Of a stretch of DNA of 15,074 nucleotides, positions 12,648-15,074 are shown piece by piece. The DNA lies in NCBI GenBank assembly GCA_028875175.1, contig JAPPFO010000144.1, positions 19,966 to 35,039 on the forward strand. Direction: 5' to 3'. The first letter of the stretch is position 1. Each line of letters begins with the position of its first letter. This stretch comes from Chloroflexota bacterium (GTDB lineage Bacteria; Chloroflexota; UBA11872). The notes under the pieces are model-generated. The model was not told the DNA's origin and did not search any database. It worked only from the letters and a program-made list of their open reading frames with translations. A program made the position numbers and the translations under genes.

Positions 12648-14343
12648 TGGTGGCCTCCGTTGCTGGCGAGGGCCGTAGTCCGGCCTGGGCCAGGGCTTCG
12701 CGGACGATGGCGGTGCGGATTTCGGGGGCGTCGATGAGTTCGTCGAGGAGGATTTCGTCTTCGACGGTTTCGGCGTCTTCGATGCCGAGTTTTTCGCGCA
12801 TGGCCCAGCGGCGGGAGGCGAGGCGGGCACCGACGAGGCTGGCGGCGAGGGTGCCCTGGGCGACGTCGTCAGCGGGACCGAGGGGATCGAGTCGCACGCG
12901 GACGGCGTGGTAGCCGTCGATGTCCTGGGGGCCCAGGCCGATCCAGCCCTGGTCGTCCTCGGCTTCGAAGACGAAGACGGTTTCGCCGATGCGGGTTTCG
13001 ACCAGCCGCCACATGAGTTGCACGATCCGCTCCAGGGCCTGCTCGGCGTGCCGGGCGACCTGCTGAAATGAAACCCTGGCGGTGTTGATGAGCTGGTTGA
13101 GCAGGTAGCCGCTGGTGTTGCCGTCGGGCGGCACGCCAAAGAGCACGCTGGGGGCGCCGGCCTGGTCGATCATGGCGCGGGTTTGGGCGATGAGTTCGTC
13201 CAGGTCGGGCGGGGTGCCCTGCCATTGCAGGAAGGTCAGGTCCTCGCCCTGGTAGAGCGGCAGGATCTCGCCGGGCCGAAAGTCCAGCGCGCGCGGCCGC
13301 CCGTCGTTGTTCAGGCTGGGATCGATGGGCGAGAAGTTGGTGATCTTGGGGGTGGGGTAGGCGTAGAGGAAGAGGGCGTTCTGCTTCATGGTGAGCAGCT
13401 GATCCAGGAGGGGGACCAGGTACTCCATGGAGGCCAGCATGGAAACGCCGGCCTTGGCCGGATCGCGGCTGGGCGTCTGGTCGCCGTAGGCGTGGACGTA
13501 GGGAATGGCGCCGTAGCCGTGCCGCCCGCGGCGCACCAGGTGGCCGTCCACCAGGTAGGCGAAGTATTCGTCGTCCCAGTATTCGACCACGCGGGCCGTA
13601 GGACGGGCACCCACAAGGGGCGCCCCTACAGGGCCGGATTCGGATTGGGCGTCGCCGCCGGGCGGAACCAGGCGTCCGCTGCGCTTGTCGGTGATGAGCC
13701 CATAGCGGCGTTGGACGAGATGTCGCGGGCGCTCGGCGATTTCCAGGCAGGCTTCCAGGCCGTCTTCGCCTTCCAGCGGGTAAAAGGTGGTGACGTCGAC
13801 GTCGCGCCAGGCGAGCGGGAAGCGGGCGGATTTCTTGAAGCGCTCGGCGCGCTGGAGAAAGGCGTCGGCGGATTGATCGCTGTGCGCGGACCGCCGTGGA
13901 TAGCCCGCCCAGCGGTCCGGCGCGTACAGCAGCTTCAGCACGCCGGCTCCGTCGGCCACCATGGCGTCGATCAGCATGCCGAACACGTCGCGCGCGGCCT
14001 CGCTGTCCATGCGGCGCAGGGCGGCGTTGGTCCAGCGCGCCCGCAGGTCGGCGCCGGCGCGGGCGGCCTCGGTTGGTTCGGCCGGCGGCACGTGCACCAG
14101 CGGGCGGTTGGCCGTGAGACTGCCGATGACCCGCTTCAGCTGCTCACGGGCGAGCGGCGTGCGTACCTCGCGGGCGCTGCTGCGATAGGCCGGCGGGATG
14201 TCCACCGGCGTTTCCATGTGCCGCAGCCGCCGCAGGCGTTCGATACGGGCGTTGCGCTCGCTGAACTCGGCGAGCAACTGTTCCTCAAGCTCACGCAGAT
14301 ACGTCTCGCCGGGCGGCGAACGCAGCGCGTCTGAATCTGGCAT
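12634..14343 (-). CDS. Phage portal protein
   Basis: The portal forms the dodecameric ring at one head vertex and docks the terminase. It has 569 residues from ATG 14343. Residues 60-140 are the helical N-terminal part (LKRVIGSLTANRPLVHV, then DAMVADGAGVLKLLY). The central stem region has VVEYWDDEYFAYLVDGHLV (252-270) and GAIPYVHAYG (278-287). The C-terminal clip and wing region has APSVLFGVPPDGNTSGYLLN (397-416) followed by helical INTARVSFQQVARHAEQALE and VQLMWRLVETRIG. The open frame extends back to 14649, but the promoter TTGCAG-17-TACAAT (14403-14431) lies inside that extension, so the 14343 ATG is preferred. Residues 238-249 derive from an inserted palindromic repeat. It heads the operon; the usual phage order has terminase before portal. 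Confidence 0.85.
   Translation of the reverse strand: MPDSDALRSPPGETYLRELEEQLLAEFSERNARIERLRRLRHMETPVDIPPAYRSSAREVRTPLAREQLKRVIGSLTANRPLVHVPPAEPTEAARAGADLRARWTNAALRRMDSEAARDVFGMLIDAMVADGAGVLKLLYAPDRWAGYPRRSAHSDQSADAFLQRAERFKKSARFPLAWRDVDVTTFYPLEGEDGLEACLEIAERPRHLVQRRYGLITDKRSGRLVPPGGDAQSESGPVGAPLVGARPTARVVEYWDDEYFAYLVDGHLVRRGRHGYGAIPYVHAYGDQTPSRDPAKAGVSMLASMEYLVPLLDQLLTMKQNALFLYAYPTPKITNFSPIDPSLNNDGRPRALDFRPGEILPLYQGEDLTFLQWQGTPPDLDELIAQTRAMIDQAGAPSVLFGVPPDGNTSGYLLNQLINTARVSFQQVARHAEQALERIVQLMWRLVETRIGETVFVFEAEDDQGWIGLGPQDIDGYHAVRVRLDPLGPADDVAQGTLAASLVGARLASRRWAMREKLGIEDAETVEDEILLDELIDAPEIRTAIVREALAQAGLRPSPATEATNVGA
13598..13629. repeat. Palindromic 'GAPLVGARP / GTHKGRPY' repeat inside the portal gene
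   Basis: A 32-base element bounded by GTAGG and CCTAC contains GGGCGCCC and TTGTGGGTGCCC on the minus strand. I recognise it as a member of a family of dispersed short repeats in many environmental bacterial genomes, whose translations read GAPLVGARP on one strand and GTHKGRPY on the other. It lies in frame in the portal gene, encoding residues 238-249 between the Gly/Ser-rich linker and VVEYWDDEY, and keeps the frame open. Confidence 0.7.
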
Positions 14344-14356
14344 AGGTCCCAATCCA

Positions 14357-14374
14357 GGTCCGATAACGCGGACC
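14357..14374. promoter_or_regulatory. Inverted repeat in the leader of the portal operon
   Basis: GGTCCG (14357-14362) and CGGACC (14369-14374) form a perfect 6-bp inverted repeat with a six-base spacer. It lies between the predicted transcription start (about 14396) and the portal ATG at 14343, ending 14 bases before it. It could be a leader hairpin or a repressor site. Confidence 0.35.
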
Positions 14375-14402
14375 AGTGGGACATCGCTGGCAAGCTGGGG
14401 CG

Positions 14403-14431
14403 ATTGTACACATACGGAGTATGGTCTGCAA
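14403..14431 (-). promoter_or_regulatory. Sigma70-type promoter of the portal-terminase operon
   Basis: On the minus strand, TTGCAG (14426-14431) and TACAAT (14403-14408) are separated by exactly 17 bases. The spacer contains a 5-bp inverted repeat, CATAC-GGA-GTATG (14411-14423), a natural place for an operator. Transcription from near 14396 gives a leader of about 53 bases, which fixes the portal start at or below 14343. TGTACACA (14405-14412) overlaps the -10. Confidence 0.6.
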
Positions 14432-14500
14432 GTCAGGATCCGCCATTCGGAGCCTGTCCCGATCTCAGACTCTGGACGGCAGCGCCCTGACCCTCCCACT

Positions 14501-15074
14501 ATGCTCGCCCCATCCGCCCAGGTTTGGAACATGCCGAGCATGACCGAGGTCACCGACCGTTGGATCACCCCCGGCCCGCAGCCCAATGGGCTCCAGGCCG
14601 CCGACGACGGACTCTGGGTCATCGACCAGGACAATAACCACCTGTACAAGCTCGACTATTCGGACGGTTCGATCCTGGCTCGCATGCCCACCGAGTCAGA
14701 CCATTCCAGCGGTGTCACCATTGGCGGCGGGCACCTCTGGGTCTCGTCAACGTTCGGATCCCGCATCTTCAAGCTGAACGGCGACGGAACGACAGTTGAC
14801 CACTACGACACCCCGGGCAAGGGCGTCGTCGCCTTCGTCGACCAGGCCAACGCCCAGGTCACCGGCGCGCACGGCCTGCAGTGGGTGGACGAGCGCCACA
14901 TGTGGATGGCCGTGCCGCCGGCCCAGCAGCTGTTCCTGGTCGACCCACGCGACATGTCGGTGCACCACTCAATCCCCACGCCCAGCCACCGCCCGCACGG
15001 CGTGTTTGTCACCGACGGCCACGTCTGGTGCTCCGACGTGGGCCTGCGGCAGATCCATAAGCTGGACCCGGCCA
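14501..15074 (+). CDS. Beta-propeller protein (SMP-30/virginiamycin-B-lyase-like), cut by window end
   Basis: An open frame without a stop runs off the end of the window: 191 residues from ATG 14501, 181 from ATG 14531, or 178 from ATG 14540. It shows four blade-like repeats of about 40-45 residues with the pattern GLWV-x-D ... KLD-x-x-DG: GLWVIDQDNNHLYKLDYSDG, GGGHLWVSSTFGSRIFKLNG, HGLQWVDERHMWMAVPPAQQ and DGHVWCSDVGLRQIHKLDPA. These are typical of soluble NHL, SMP-30 or streptogramin-lyase-type propellers. No signal peptide is visible. The sequence ITPGPQPNGL that opens the first blade starts about 11 residues after 14531, so 14531 or 14540 is preferable to 14501; GGAA at 14526-14529 best suits 14540. 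The enzyme activity, if any, is unknown. It is divergent from the portal operon. Confidence 0.75.
   Translation, partial: MLAPSAQVWNMPSMTEVTDRWITPGPQPNGLQAADDGLWVIDQDNNHLYKLDYSDGSILARMPTESDHSSGVTIGGGHLWVSSTFGSRIFKLNGDGTTVDHYDTPGKGVVAFVDQANAQVTGAHGLQWVDERHMWMAVPPAQQLFLVDPRDMSVHHSIPTPSHRPHGVFVTDGHVWCSDVGLRQIHKLDPA

Noticed and set aside
12648..13139. Longer minus-strand frame extending the 102-residue basic protein upstream
   Set aside because: This upstream part is a Pro/Ser/Thr-rich shadow of the portal frame. The ATG at 12647, 14 bases from the portal end, is the natural start.
13183..14334. Long plus-strand open frame opposite the portal (383 codons)
   Set aside because: It is antisense to a recognisable portal gene, and its composition is that of a high-GC mirror frame. 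The GTHKGRPY peptide in it comes from the palindromic repeat.
14344..14649. N-terminal extension of the portal frame to 14649
   Set aside because: The extra 102 codons overlap the start of the divergent propeller gene, read as low-quality Cys/Ser/Trp-rich sequence, and contain the likely operon promoter (14403-14431).
1..15074. CRISPR array, transposase, integrase or attachment-site direct repeats
   Set aside because: No regularly spaced repeats, no transposase or recombinase motifs and no convincing long direct repeats were seen on either strand.

Overview
The window is a high-GC bacterial chromosome segment: lines I counted by hand are about 65-68% G+C in most genes and 35-48% in one region. 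Genes are densely packed, often overlapping, with several GTG starts. Nothing fixes the taxon. The cytosolic sulfatase, the palindromic repeat encoding 'GTHKGRPY/GAPLVGARP' peptides and the general style recall uncultured marine or sponge-associated bacteria such as Chloroflexota, but this is a weak inference. No rRNA, convincing tRNA, CRISPR array, integrase or transposase is visible.

Layout. (1) 1-83 is G/C homopolymer sequence with a very strong hairpin. (2) 203-2802, plus strand: a formylglycine-type sulfatase, a four-helix membrane protein and a bacterial PH-domain membrane protein. (3) 2843-3430, minus strand: a HicA/HicB toxin-antitoxin pair with a perfect inverted repeat just upstream of hicA. 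(4) 3508-3966, minus strand: a PhnB-like VOC protein. (5) 4194-5644, minus strand: a Cys-rich putative zinc protein overlapping a coiled-coil, acidic, scaffold-like protein by 4 bases. A divergent XRE-type regulator (5798-6328) shares their promoter region. (6) 6410-8149, minus strand: a two-domain SAM methyltransferase with a kinase-like N-terminal motif, and a small 'YIDPGSGS' membrane protein. Opposite them, 8395-10674 on the plus strand, is a 759-residue membrane-anchored alkaline-phosphatase/sulfatase-superfamily protein. This trio probably modifies a surface glycan or lipid. The large gene has much lower G+C than its neighbours, especially in its catalytic half. (7) 10846-14343, minus strand: a four-gene overlapping phage DNA-packaging operon, in transcription order portal, small basic protein, small terminase-like protein, large terminase. 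A TTGCAG-17-TACAAT promoter precedes it. (8) 14501-end, plus strand: the start of a beta-propeller protein cut by the window edge.

Most notable is the portal-terminase module. It is bounded on both sides by non-phage genes, has no capsid, tail, lysis or integrase gene, and has an inverted order (portal before terminase). A possible scaffold gene lies about 6 kb away on the same strand. It could be a decayed prophage, a split prophage with the surface-modification genes inserted, or a domesticated packaging element resembling a gene transfer agent. The sequence alone does not decide. An 8-base motif, TGTACACA, lies in the promoter regions of both minus-strand phage-like operons and could link them to the XRE regulator.
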